Positions 50,627 to 58,168 of a stretch of DNA of 64,000 bases are shown here, piece after piece. A program made the translations under genes and the position numbers. This stretch comes from JALOAR01 sp041649615. Its GTDB lineage: Bacteria; Patescibacteriota; Minisyncoccia; UBA6257; Colwellbacteraceae. The notes below the pieces were generated by a model. The model made no database searches and was not told the DNA's origin. It worked only from the letters and a program-made list of their open reading frames with translations. Position 1 is the first letter of the stretch; every line of letters begins with the position of its first letter. Where the stretch lies: NCBI GenBank assembly GCA_041649615.1, contig JBAZMT010000001.1, positions 62,001 to 126,000 of the forward strand, in the 5' to 3' direction.

Positions 50627-51091
50627 CTAGCTCGCAAAATGAGCGAAAGCACGATTTCCTTCCGCCATTCTGTGAATGTCTTGCTTTTTCTTGATGGCCG
50701 TACCTTCGTTCGCCGCCGCCGCCAAAAGTTCTTCCGCCAATTTTTCGGAAATCGGTCTGCCTTTCTTAGAACGGGCAGCGGAAATTATCCATTTGGAAGC
50801 AAGCATAAACTGGCGCTCGGGTCTTACTTCCCGGGGGACTTGGTAATTCGCTCCACCGACTCTTCTTGAGACGACTTCCAAGGCGGGCTTTACGTTTTCC
50901 AAAGCGGACTCAAATATCTCAAGCGGTTTTTTGCCGGTTTTTTCAATTACCGCAAAAGCGCCATAAAGATCTTTTTGCGCTACGGATTTTTTGCCGTCAT
51001 ACATCAAATAATTGATGAACCTCGAAACCGCCACAGAATCGTAAGCGATATCGGGAGCATGTTCTCTTTTGTAATTTTTTTTGCGTCTCAT
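50627..51091 (-). CDS. rpsG: Ribosomal protein uS7
   Basis: 154 residues; SRFINYLMYDGKKSVAQKDL, then VKPALEVVSRRVGGANYQVP are diagnostic. Binds the 3' major domain of 16S rRNA. Confidence 0.97.
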   Translation of the reverse strand: MRRKKNYKREHAPDIAYDSVAVSRFINYLMYDGKKSVAQKDLYGAFAVIEKTGKKPLEIFESALENVKPALEVVSRRVGGANYQVPREVRPERQFMLASKWIISAARSKKGRPISEKLAEELLAAAANEGTAIKKKQDIHRMAEGNRAFAHFAS

Positions 51092-51093
51092 TT

Positions 51094-51513
51094 TTACTTT
51101 CCTGCCTTTTCTTTCTTGGCGCCGTACTTGCTTCTTTGCTGTTTGCGTCCCGTAACGCCCGCAGTATCCAAAGTGCCGCGAACGACGTGATAACGGACGC
51201 CCGGCAAATCCTTAACCCTGCCCCCTCTTATCAAAACGACCGAGTGTTCCTGAAGATTGTGCTGTTCGCCTGGGATATAGGCGGTAACTTCCATGCCGTT
51301 CGTAAGCCTGACTCTCGCCACTTTTCTCAAGGCCGAATTCGGTTTCTTCGGAGTAGTCGTAAAAACCTTAAGACAAGCCCCTCTCTTCTGCGGTGAAACG
51401 GATTCTACGGGTTTGTTCTTAAGAACGTTAAAATAACGGCCCATGGCCGGTGATTTGGATTTCTTAGATGAAGTTTTGCGCCCTTTTTTCAAGAGCTGAT
51501 TCATCGTTGGCAC
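51094..51513 (-). CDS. rpsL: Ribosomal protein uS12
   Basis: 139 residues from GTG 51513 (MPTMNQLLKKGRK, the family-typical start). KKPNSALRKVARVRLTNGME and PGEQHNLQEHSVVLIRGGRV are standard; the C-terminus has a short basic tail. A TATATT ends 7 nt before the GTG, so the mRNA should begin at or right next to the start codon. Confidence 0.97.
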   Translation of the reverse strand: MPTMNQLLKKGRKTSSKKSKSPAMGRYFNVLKNKPVESVSPQKRGACLKVFTTTPKKPNSALRKVARVRLTNGMEVTAYIPGEQHNLQEHSVVLIRGGRVKDLPGVRYHVVRGTLDTAGVTGRKQQRSKYGAKKEKAGK

Positions 51514-51520
51514 GGCAGTA

Positions 51521-51550
51521 AATATAGCAATTAAGCAGAATTAATGTCAA
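51521..51550 (-). promoter_or_regulatory. Promoter of the str operon (rpsL-rpsG-fusA-tuf)
   Basis: TTGACA (plus 51545-51550), 18-nt spacer, TATATT (plus 51521-51526). The predicted start coincides with the GTG of rpsL, giving a leaderless transcript. Confidence 0.8.
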
Positions 51551-51566
51551 TTATTCCAACCATCCT

Positions 51567-51660
51567 AACTATCTTTTTCCAGAGACGCGTCGTCCGCCCC
51601 TGTGAGTCGGACGCGCTCCCTCCCGGCTTCGCTCTTCTTACTCTATGAGAAGGAATAGTT
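51567..51660. repeat. Structured intergenic element upstream of rpsL
   Basis: In the 197-nt gap between rpsL and the M50 protease gene. Ends AACTAT (51567-51572) and ATAGTT (51655-51660) pair. Inside, GTCCG and CGGAC (with flanking GCG/CGC) form a hairpin. The interior AGACGCG...GCGCTCCCTC resembles the element at 37525. It lies downstream of the M50 gene on the minus strand, so it might act as its terminator. Confidence 0.4.
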
Positions 51661-51710
51661 CTCTAGTTGTTTCTTAAAAAATTAATTCTGCCGTGGGGAG
51701 GAGATGGGAA

Positions 51711-52340
51711 TCATCCAAATACGTATCCGAATGCGGTGAAAAGTGCGAAAATGAATCTTGCAACGTAGGGAATAATCAGCACTCCCAAGAACAAAGCGAT
51801 GATCAATCCCAAAGGACCGATTGATGAGAGTTTGTCGCGGATTCTTTGAGGGATGAAAGAACCGATGATTTTTGATCCATCAAGAGGAGGAACGGGGATG
51901 AGATTGAAGAGGGCGAGAAAAATATTCACGTAAATTATAAAAGCGGTGAGAGAGACGAACGTTTGATTTCCCGAAACGACGGGAAAAATGAGTCTTATGA
52001 CAAAAAAGAGAAGGCTCGTGATTCCCGCAATTCCCAAATTAGCAACCGGGCCGCTTAACGCGATTTTGAACTCCCCTTTCCGATCACGGAGATTCCTCGG
52101 ATCGTAAGGAACCGGTTTAGCCCAGCCAATGAAAGAGCCCGACAAGAAAAGAAGCGTAAGTGGAACGATGACCGTTCCGATGAGATCAATATGAGCCAAC
52201 GGATTCAAGGTCAATCGGCCGAGTTTTTTTGCCGTCGGATCGCCAAGCTCGTTTGCAACAAAGCCGTGCGAGTATTCGTGGATCACGGCCGAAAAAACTA
52301 TCACGACGTAAATAAATATTTTTGAGGCGATATCCGTCAA
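51711..52340 (-). CDS. Site-2 protease, Rip/YUP family (M50B), short
   Basis: About 209 residues if TTG at 52340 is the start; the frame is open to 52442 but no ATG exists and the longer form would overlap the divergent rpmB gene. Zinc motif HEYSH in the first helix and FNLIPVPPLDGSKIIGSF as the distal metal site, with SFIGWAKPVPYDPRNLRDRK typical of the small M50 family without PDZ. An intramembrane protease of unknown substrate. AGTATA at 52380-52385 supplies a minus-strand TATACT. Confidence 0.85.
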   Translation of the reverse strand: MTDIASKIFIYVVIVFSAVIHEYSHGFVANELGDPTAKKLGRLTLNPLAHIDLIGTVIVPLTLLFLSGSFIGWAKPVPYDPRNLRDRKGEFKIALSGPVANLGIAGITSLLFFVIRLIFPVVSGNQTFVSLTAFIIYVNIFLALFNLIPVPPLDGSKIIGSFIPQRIRDKLSSIGPLGLIIALFLGVLIIPYVARFIFALFTAFGYVFG

Positions 52341-52394
52341 AAGTTTAGGGTGCGCTTTACATCGCTTGCGCAATTTAATAGTATACACTCCTAC

Positions 52395-52586
52395 ATGAGA
52401 CAGTGCGAAATCTGCGGGAAGGGTGGAATTATGCGCCGCCAAAGGATAAAACTAAGGGGCAATTACAACCCTACCCAAAAGCAGAAGAAACAACCCAATC
52501 TTCAACCGACAAGACTTCTCGGAAGGCGGGTGTTAGCGTGCGCTAAGTGCTTAAAGCAGGCAAACAAAGCGGGCGTTTCAAAATAA
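52395..52586 (+). CDS. rpmB: Ribosomal protein bL28
   Basis: 63 residues from ATG 52395: MRQCEICGKGG, then RRQRIKLRGNYNPTQKQKKQ and a C-terminal CAKC. Two CxxC pairs suggest a zinc site. The longer open frame upstream (to 52350) is rejected because the L28 family begins at MRxCEICGK. It is divergent from the M50 gene and followed by a strong terminator. Confidence 0.93.
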   Translation: MRQCEICGKGGIMRRQRIKLRGNYNPTQKQKKQPNLQPTRLLGRRVLACAKCLKQANKAGVSK

Positions 52587-52589
52587 TAA

Positions 52590-52617
52590 AATCCCGAGCA
52601 AAGTGCTCGGGATTTTT
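52590..52617. terminator. Bidirectional terminator between rpmB and the PIG-L gene
   Basis: AATCCCGAGCA (52590-52600), loop AAG, TGCTCGGGATT (52604-52614) with TTTTT on the plus side and a TTTTATTATTTTG tail on the minus side. Serves both convergent genes. Confidence 0.92.
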
Positions 52618-52618
52618 G

Positions 52619-53623
52619 TTAGTAATACTGGGGAATATCGTTCGGAAACCATTTGAACGGCATTCCGCAAGCTTCTATGTAGTCCTTGAAATCCAGGGTC
52701 TCTATACTACGCTCGTTTATAAAACGCAAAAGATAATAGAGATACGAGAAACCGTACTGCTCCGTATACCGCTTGAACTCGCTCGTTTTGGCAACCGCTT
52801 GCGATTTAGGATTATTGACGAGCAAGTTATAGAGATCTACCGACTCAAACATGTCGCCCGTGAGCGTAGAGAAGCCGACTTTTGACTGCGCGAGCCCGAA
52901 TTGGTCAATGGGTTTTTCGCCTACGCGATGATGGTTGATTTTCACCTGGGACCGATGATAGCTATAGCCCATCTTCGCTACCTCAAAGGCCGTTTTTCCG
53001 TCATACATGGCGAGCGGAGTTTTAACGTCCAGAGTTATCTTATTCTCTTTAAAGAGATGCAAGTATAACTTGAGCGGATTCCACACGCCGTATTTCTCAG
53101 CCGATTCCGGATAAGCTTTTGGGTCGCCAGCGAGATTAAATATTTTCTGAACCTCTTCAACCATCCAGATGTGAGCTTTGTGGCCGTACTCGCCCTTTAC
53201 ATCTTGCGAGACGATGATCGATGACGTGTAAATACGAACCTGTTCCACAAGATAGGCCTCCACTTTTTCCTTAGGCCACGATTTCTTCGCGTCTGCCAAT
53301 TTTTCAAACCAATGATCGGCAAAAGGTCCGAATACGGGTTTTTGTCTCACGCCTACCGCCCAAAGAGCGGCTTCGGCTTCTTTTTTCCGACTTGTTGAGC
53401 AAGGAGTCATAAAGACGACTACAACCGATTTGCCTTGCGCGAGATAAATCGGAATGACAGCTCCCAAATAAAGTTGGTCGTCATCACTGTGACAAGCGAT
53501 GATCATCACGTCCGCGTGATGCGGTTCTTCCCAGTTGTACGAGTCGTCGGCCAGAGCAACGGCTTGAAAAAGCGCGAGTATCAGCACAAGCGCCAGAACA
53601 ATGGAAACAACAGACTTCTTCAT
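52619..53623 (-). CDS. Secreted PIG-L/LmbE-type deacetylase
   Basis: 334 residues with a signal peptide (SIVLALVLILALFQAVALA). The zinc motif AHPDDE of the family is seen as ACHSDDDQLYLGA, keeping the two aspartates; the distal histidine pair is GEYGHKAHIW. Known members remove N-acetyl groups from GlcNAc-linked compounds; the secreted form may act on surface glycans. It has its own TTGACA promoter (53670-53699), a purine-rich Shine-Dalgarno (AGGGGGAA) and a strong terminator, placed beside tRNA-Pro. The translation signals differ from those of core genes, which suggests acquisition. Confidence 0.85.
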   Translation of the reverse strand: MKKSVVSIVLALVLILALFQAVALADDSYNWEEPHHADVMIIACHSDDDQLYLGAVIPIYLAQGKSVVVVFMTPCSTSRKKEAEAALWAVGVRQKPVFGPFADHWFEKLADAKKSWPKEKVEAYLVEQVRIYTSSIIVSQDVKGEYGHKAHIWMVEEVQKIFNLAGDPKAYPESAEKYGVWNPLKLYLHLFKENKITLDVKTPLAMYDGKTAFEVAKMGYSYHRSQVKINHHRVGEKPIDQFGLAQSKVGFSTLTGDMFESVDLYNLLVNNPKSQAVAKTSEFKRYTEQYGFSYLYYLLRFINERSIETLDFKDYIEACGMPFKWFPNDIPQYY

Positions 53624-53669
53624 AACAATTCCCCCTATTTCACCCTAAAAATATTTTTAAAGATGCTCC

Positions 53670-53699
53670 AGATTAACGATAAAATCGGCTTTTTGTCAA
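53670..53699 (-). promoter_or_regulatory. Promoter of the PIG-L gene
   Basis: TTGACA (plus 53694-53699), 18-nt spacer, TAATCT (plus 53670-53675). The same -10 hexamer occurs before the 13233 gene. Confidence 0.65.
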
Positions 53700-53713
53700 T
53701 TCAAAAATTTTTG

Positions 53714-53784
53714 TCGGGCTGCCGGGAATTGAACCCGGGTCGCACCCACCCCAAGGGTGTATACTGCCGTTATACTACAGCCCG
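53714..53784 (-). tRNA. tRNA-Pro (anticodon GGG)
   Basis: 71 nt on the minus strand. Acceptor CGGGCTG / CAGCCCG (7 bp, C1-G72 typical of tRNA-Pro), anticodon stem CACCC/GGGTG with loop TTGGGGT, anticodon GGG; T arm CCGGG-TTCAATT-CCCGG. CCA is not encoded (the next bases read CAA), unlike tRNA-Gln at 13.7 kb. Confidence 0.93.
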
Positions 53785-53823
53785 TCAAAAGCCAATATAC
53801 ATCAAAGTACTTTTTAATCCAAC

Positions 53824-53852
53824 AAAAACCGCTCCTTTTTGGAGCGGTTTTT
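53824..53852. terminator. Terminator of the 53.9 kb ncRNA
   Basis: Perfect 12-bp stem AAAAACCGCTCC / GGAGCGGTTTTT with loop TTTTT, minus-strand tail TTTTTG. Confidence 0.9.
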
Positions 53853-53987
53853 GATTGTCTCGCCTTCGTATAGATTTCCCCGGCTTGCGCCAGATTGGTG
53901 AGCCTCAATCGCAGTCCACGGACTACAATGATTCGGTTCTCCTTTTAAAAATCACATGATCCGGAATCTAATGAGCGAGCGAGACAA
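53824..53987 (-). ncRNA. Unassigned structured ncRNA, closed by a perfect 9-bp helix
   Basis: About 160 nt including the terminator, with a promoter at 53992-54019. 5' TTGTCTCGC (plus 53979-53987) pairs exactly with GCGAGACAA (plus 53855-53863); an inner TAGATT/AATCTA pair continues the rod. A GGC-GCAA-GCC hairpin with a GNRA loop (minus strand) lies in the 3' half. No reading frame of note. The rod-like closed form recalls 6S RNA, but I see no diagnostic sequence; it does not match the SRP RNA core or tmRNA ends. Confidence 0.6.
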
Positions 53988-53991
53988 CTTA

Positions 53992-54019
53992 ATTATATCG
54001 CCAGAGGATTCGCTCGCAA
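53992..54019 (-). promoter_or_regulatory. Promoter of the 53.9 kb ncRNA
   Basis: TTGCGA (plus 54014-54019), 16-nt spacer, TATAAT (plus 53992-53997). The predicted start falls on the first bases of the closing helix. Confidence 0.7.
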
Positions 54020-54086
54020 TCCAAGTAAAATAGGCGAAAACGAGCATGAGGGAAAATTATCCACAAGCGAAAAAATAAGGAATGAG

Positions 54087-54704
54087 TTATTCCAGTATTC
54101 CGTCAAGATTTACGTCGTAGAGTATCGCTTCGTTAACGAGGCGGTAATCTTGAAGTTCTTCAGGCTTAAACCATAAGGCTATTTCCTTCTCCGCTTCTTC
54201 CGGTGTGCTCGAAGCGTGCAGTAAATTCCTTACGGCTCGCTTGTCAATGTCTGCAAGCTCATAGGAATCAATGGTAAAGTCCCCTCTTATAGTGCCCACA
54301 TCCGAGGTAAAAGGTTCCGTGGCGCCCGTGATCTTTCTAATAATGCCTGTCGCGTGCATTCCTTGCCAAACCATGGCGACAACCGGGCCGGAAGAAAGAT
54401 ATTTCTTTAAATATCCCAAAACGATTTCGGTAACCTTCAAAGGGTCTTCCGAAGGAGGAGTTTTTCCTTGCGCTTTATAGGCATTAATCGTTTTAACCCC
54501 GGTTTTCATTCTCCATTCGGGATCAATCAAGTAGTGCTTCTCCGCGAATTCGGGCGTGGGGATGAGCATCTTAAGCCCAACGAGTTTCAATCCCGTTCGT
54601 TCGTAACGCTTTATTATTTCGCCGATAAGCCCTCTTTCTACGCCGTCCGGTTTTACAACGACAAGAGATCTTTCGTTTTTCATCCTATCCGATATTTCTG
54701 CCAT
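54087..54704 (-). CDS. ndk: Nucleoside diphosphate kinase with an internal insertion
   Basis: 205 residues against about 140-150 in most bacteria. The core is present: RSLVVVKPDGVERGLIGEII, MVWQGMHATGIIRKITGATE, and the catalytic histidine in NLLHASSTPEEAEKEIALWF. Extra residues lie mainly between the first helix pair (around EWRMKTGVKTINAYKAQGK) and at the C-terminus. It balances NTP pools by phosphate transfer through the histidine. It begins 20 nt after aspS. Confidence 0.92.
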   Translation of the reverse strand: MAEISDRMKNERSLVVVKPDGVERGLIGEIIKRYERTGLKLVGLKMLIPTPEFAEKHYLIDPEWRMKTGVKTINAYKAQGKTPPSEDPLKVTEIVLGYLKKYLSSGPVVAMVWQGMHATGIIRKITGATEPFTSDVGTIRGDFTIDSYELADIDKRAVRNLLHASSTPEEAEKEIALWFKPEELQDYRLVNEAILYDVNLDGILE

Positions 54705-54724
54705 ATTTTTGTTTTCTCTTTTTA

Positions 54725-56059
54725 CTACTTTTGGTCAGTATTAAGCAAGTGATCTATGCGGTTTATGTCTCTCGGGAAAAGGGTCGCTTCTTTCACGTTG
54801 CCAAGTTCCAACAGTTTCTGCGTGAGACGTTCCAGCCCCATGCCAAAACCGCCGTGCGGAGGAAGACCGTATTTGAAAGCCTGAAGATAAAAAGAAAAGT
54901 TTTCCGGATTTAGTCCTTTTTCCTTCATGGAGGCGACAAGGGCATCGTAGTCGTGAATACGCTCGGCTCCCGTCGTTATTTCTATTCCGCGGAATAAAAG
55001 ATCAAATCCCTTGGTGTAGGCCGGATCACTTTCATCGCGATAAGTGTAAAAAGGGCGTTTTTCCGTCGGAAAATGGGTAATGAAAATAAAATCGGAATTA
55101 AATTTTTCTTTTGAGTAAGCGCAAAGCCAGCGTTCGTGTTCCGGCTCCAGGTCCGGTTCTTCGGTGCAATCGTTTCCGGTTTCATCACTAATGAGTTTTT
55201 GGGCTTCCCGCAAAGTCATTTTGGGAATTTCATCGGGAACGGCTGGAATTTCGGCATTTAATAATTTGAATTCGGCGACACATTTTTCCTTGAGTTCGCC
55301 TTCAAGGTATTTCAAAAAGGCGTTTTCTATGGCCATCACGTCCGTATGGTCTTTTATGAATCCCATTTCAATGTCCAAGGAAGTGTATTCGTTCAAGTGA
55401 CGGGAAGTGCTGTGTTTTTCCGCGCGATAAACGTTTCCCACCGTAAATACCCGCTCAAACACGCCAACCATTATCTGCTTGTAAAGTTGAGGGCTCTGCG
55501 CAAGATGAGCCGTATGACCGAAATATCCGACTTCAAACGTATTTGCTCCTCCTTCAGCGTCGTCGCCGATAAGTTTCGGTACTTGGATTTCGGTGAAATT
55601 TTCGTTCCTAAAGAATTCCCTGAAAGCTTCCGCCACGACCGCTTGTACCTTAAATGTGGCCTGCGACTTTGTTCTTCTTAAAGTAAGAGGTAAATAATCA
55701 AGATAGGTATCAAGATTCAGCTCCGCGTCAGATTCAAAAGGAATTTCTTTGGCTTCGGAGAGCACTTCAAGTTCTTTTATTTCAATTTCCAAGGCGCCGT
55801 TCGGTTCCGTCTCGTTTACCATCTTTTCCGGACGCGCGTTAACGAGTCCTTTAACCCTAATCACCCATTCCGGACGAAGGGCAGAAGCCAATTCGTGAAC
55901 GGCTTTTTTTTCGGGGAGGGCCACCATTTGAACCTTACCCGTCCGGTCCCGAAGATCAATGAATATCAGTTTTCCGTGGTCTCTACGGGCGTTAACCGAA
56001 CCTTCAAGAATCACTTCATGCCCGATAAGTTCGTTCAATTCCGAGGTTAAATTGCGCAT
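54725..56059 (-). CDS. aspS: Aspartyl-tRNA synthetase, archaeal-like short type
   Basis: 444 residues from ATG 56059. N-terminal OB fold (GHEVILEGSVNARRDHGKLI), class II catalytic core with TSRHLNEYTSLDIEMGF and the C-terminal GGFGMGLERLTQKLL. It lacks the GAD insertion of the common bacterial AspRS, so it belongs to the archaeal-type enzymes, many of which also charge tRNA-Asn. TATACT (56067-56072) ends 7 nt before the ATG, predicting a leaderless mRNA; the TTG start at 56095 is rejected. Confidence 0.95.
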   Translation of the reverse strand: MRNLTSELNELIGHEVILEGSVNARRDHGKLIFIDLRDRTGKVQMVALPEKKAVHELASALRPEWVIRVKGLVNARPEKMVNETEPNGALEIEIKELEVLSEAKEIPFESDAELNLDTYLDYLPLTLRRTKSQATFKVQAVVAEAFREFFRNENFTEIQVPKLIGDDAEGGANTFEVGYFGHTAHLAQSPQLYKQIMVGVFERVFTVGNVYRAEKHSTSRHLNEYTSLDIEMGFIKDHTDVMAIENAFLKYLEGELKEKCVAEFKLLNAEIPAVPDEIPKMTLREAQKLISDETGNDCTEEPDLEPEHERWLCAYSKEKFNSDFIFITHFPTEKRPFYTYRDESDPAYTKGFDLLFRGIEITTGAERIHDYDALVASMKEKGLNPENFSFYLQAFKYGLPPHGGFGMGLERLTQKLLELGNVKEATLFPRDINRIDHLLNTDQK

Positions 56060-56087
56060 TTTTTTCAGTATAAGCCGAGAAAGGGCT

Positions 56088-56918
56088 CTAATCAATGGAT
56101 TTAACGCGTAATTTACCTCGATTCTTCTCTATTTTTACGCCGCCGGTATCATCGGTTCTAAAGACGGGTATTCCCCTATCGGTAAATTTTTTAATGGTCT
56201 CTTCTTTGGGCAAACCATAACTGTTTTGACCCACGCTTATCACGGCGACAAGAGGATTGATGGCGGAGAGAAATCCGTCGGATGAAGAAGTGGCCGATCC
56301 GTGATGAGGAACTTTCAAAAAATCGGTTTCGGGAAAATTAATGGCGGAAATGACCGCTTCCGATTTGCGAGTTATATCGCCCGGGAACAAGCCATTCAGT
56401 TCGCCGATACTCGCAAAAATCACGAGGGATCCATCGTTATCTTTGAGTTTCTCTTCCGGCGTACCTTTCGGAGGATAAACTATCTCCAGTTCAAGTAACT
56501 TGGTTTTTACCGAACTGCCGGCAAAGAAATTAATAACGGGGATATTTTTATCCCTGGCTTTGTTCAAAACGGCGTTGAATTCTTTTTCCGTTTCCGAGCC
56601 GCTAGTAATAATGGCGCCGACGTCGTAATCCGATAAAACGTATTCCAGTCCGCCGAAATGGTCGGCATGAGGATGAGAAATCACGATAAGATCAATGTAA
56701 CGATCCGTTTTGGGAATAACGTGAGTGAGCTCGTACAAAACGTTTTTTCTGGGACCGGTATCAATTAACAAATCAATCCCTTCCGAACGGATAAGACTGC
56801 TGTCTCCTTGTCCCACGTCAAGAAAAGAAACGGAAATTTCGTTCTGATTTTTAACCGCTTCGCGAAAAACGAAAATATTAGAGATAACGAGCAAAAAAAT
56901 TAATAATCCCGATTTCAT
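56088..56918 (-). CDS. Metallo-beta-lactamase-fold hydrolase, ComEC C-terminal part as a separate gene
   Basis: 276 residues from ATG 56918. One N-terminal membrane segment (SGLLIFLLVISNIFVF), then the ComEC/Rec2 type MBL domain: SVSFLDVGQGDSSLI, DLLIDTGP, SHPHADHFGGLEYV, and FLKVPHHGSATSS. In most bacteria this domain is fused to the ComEC channel. Here it follows as a separate frame overlapping comEC by 41 nt. It is thought to degrade the non-transported DNA strand. Confidence 0.88.
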   Translation of the reverse strand: MKSGLLIFLLVISNIFVFREAVKNQNEISVSFLDVGQGDSSLIRSEGIDLLIDTGPRKNVLYELTHVIPKTDRYIDLIVISHPHADHFGGLEYVLSDYDVGAIITSGSETEKEFNAVLNKARDKNIPVINFFAGSSVKTKLLELEIVYPPKGTPEEKLKDNDGSLVIFASIGELNGLFPGDITRKSEAVISAINFPETDFLKVPHHGSATSSSDGFLSAINPLVAVISVGQNSYGLPKEETIKKFTDRGIPVFRTDDTGGVKIEKNRGKLRVKSID

Positions 56919-58152
56919 AAGAAAGCAATGATTCCGCCAAAATTGAAAAGGGAAAAGCCAGATAATTGGATATAAAAGAAAGAATGCCGGAAACAAAAGA
57001 GAAAAACATGGCTAACGGCACCGACCATATAATCATAGCGTTCGGAATAAACGATAACCAATTAAAGCGACCGAATAAAATCGGTATTACCGGCGAAACG
57101 GCCAATTCGGCGGAAAAACATTCCGTGATAACCGATCCCATGAAACCGATTTCCCTTTCTCTGAAAAATAACTTTTTGAGACGCGGAGCGATGAAAACAA
57201 TGCCGAAAAAAGCGGCAAAAGAAAGAATAAATCCGGCGTCTTCCATAATGATAAAAGGATCGGAGACGACCATTAAAAGAGCGGCCAGAGCCATCGGCCC
57301 TTTGACGCTCACGAGTCTCCCCATATTTTTGGTAAGCATGGCGATCAATCCCATAATGGCGGCACGAACGACGGAGGCCGAAGGACCGACCAGTAAAACA
57401 AAAATGATTATGCCGAGAGTGGCGGCGAAAGGACGCCACTTAACGGGCAATAAGAAAAATATAATCGCAAAGAAAGAAGCCACTATTGTAATATTAAAAC
57501 CCGACAAAGCAACGATATGCGTGGTACCCGTAGCACTTAGATCATCCTTGAACTCCGGTGTAAATCCCGATTTGTCGCCAAAGATGATTCCATCCGCGAG
57601 GGCTGAAGAATTAGGAGATAAAATTCTTTTAAAATTTTCCGACATACGCTTGCGGATGGAAAAAAGAGAGCACATAAATCCTTTGCATTCGTCACCGATT
57701 ATTTCCGTGTTTTTACAAAAAACGCTGGGTTTCCCTGAAGCCAGTAGGTCCTTTTTGCAATCCAGCGCCAATATATTCCCGTATTTTAAGTCCTCATAAC
57801 TTTCCGCCGTAAGGTTCAGTTTTTTACCGTCCGCCAATTTAAGATTAAACTTCACTAATCCGCCGTAATCCGAAGGATAAGAAATAATTTTTCCTTCTAT
57901 GTGAAAATTTCCGCTGTCTGGCGGAATAAAACTCGAAGAAAACGATTTATAAAGGAAAGGATAAAGGCAGCCAAGGGCGCAGGCAAAAAGAAAGAGAGCA
58001 ACAATCCGGCTGGCTCTCATGAATATCGCAAAAAAAAGAGATAAGATAAGCAGTCCGGCAAAAACGGCGCCCGGATGATCTATGACGGATGCGATTATCG
58101 TACCCGTGCAGAAGCAAATTGCCGACCAAACGAAAACATTCCCCTTCGCCAT
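56878..58152 (-). CDS. comEC: ComEC/Rec2 competence channel domain
   Basis: 424 residues from ATG 58152 (the 11 codons further upstream do not fit). An N-terminal pair of membrane helices, a soluble OB-type domain (SGNFHIEGKIISYPSDYGGL), then the Competence domain with DGIIFGDKSGFTPEFKDDLS and ATGTTHIVALSGFNITIVAS, the family hallmark, followed by about eight helices. It forms the inner-membrane DNA uptake channel. Type IV pilus genes that feed it are not in this window. Confidence 0.92.
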   Translation of the reverse strand: MAKGNVFVWSAICFCTGTIIASVIDHPGAVFAGLLILSLFFAIFMRASRIVALFLFACALGCLYPFLYKSFSSSFIPPDSGNFHIEGKIISYPSDYGGLVKFNLKLADGKKLNLTAESYEDLKYGNILALDCKKDLLASGKPSVFCKNTEIIGDECKGFMCSLFSIRKRMSENFKRILSPNSSALADGIIFGDKSGFTPEFKDDLSATGTTHIVALSGFNITIVASFFAIIFFLLPVKWRPFAATLGIIIFVLLVGPSASVVRAAIMGLIAMLTKNMGRLVSVKGPMALAALLMVVSDPFIIMEDAGFILSFAAFFGIVFIAPRLKKLFFREREIGFMGSVITECFSAELAVSPVIPILFGRFNWLSFIPNAMIIWSVPLAMFFSFVSGILSFISNYLAFPFSILAESLLSYEIGIINFFARYL

Positions 58153-58168
58153 TTTAAAAAAAATAGCG

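Noticed and set aside
52350..52394. Upstream extension of rpmB.
   Set aside because: bL28 starts at MRxCEICGK; the added residues lie in the divergent promoter region.
53824..53987. Assignment of the 53.9 kb RNA as SRP RNA or tmRNA.
   Set aside because: The SRP apical core (GGTCAGGTCCGGAAGGA-like) and the tmRNA tRNA-like ends are absent; only the closed rod shape is shared with 6S RNA, which is not enough for a name.
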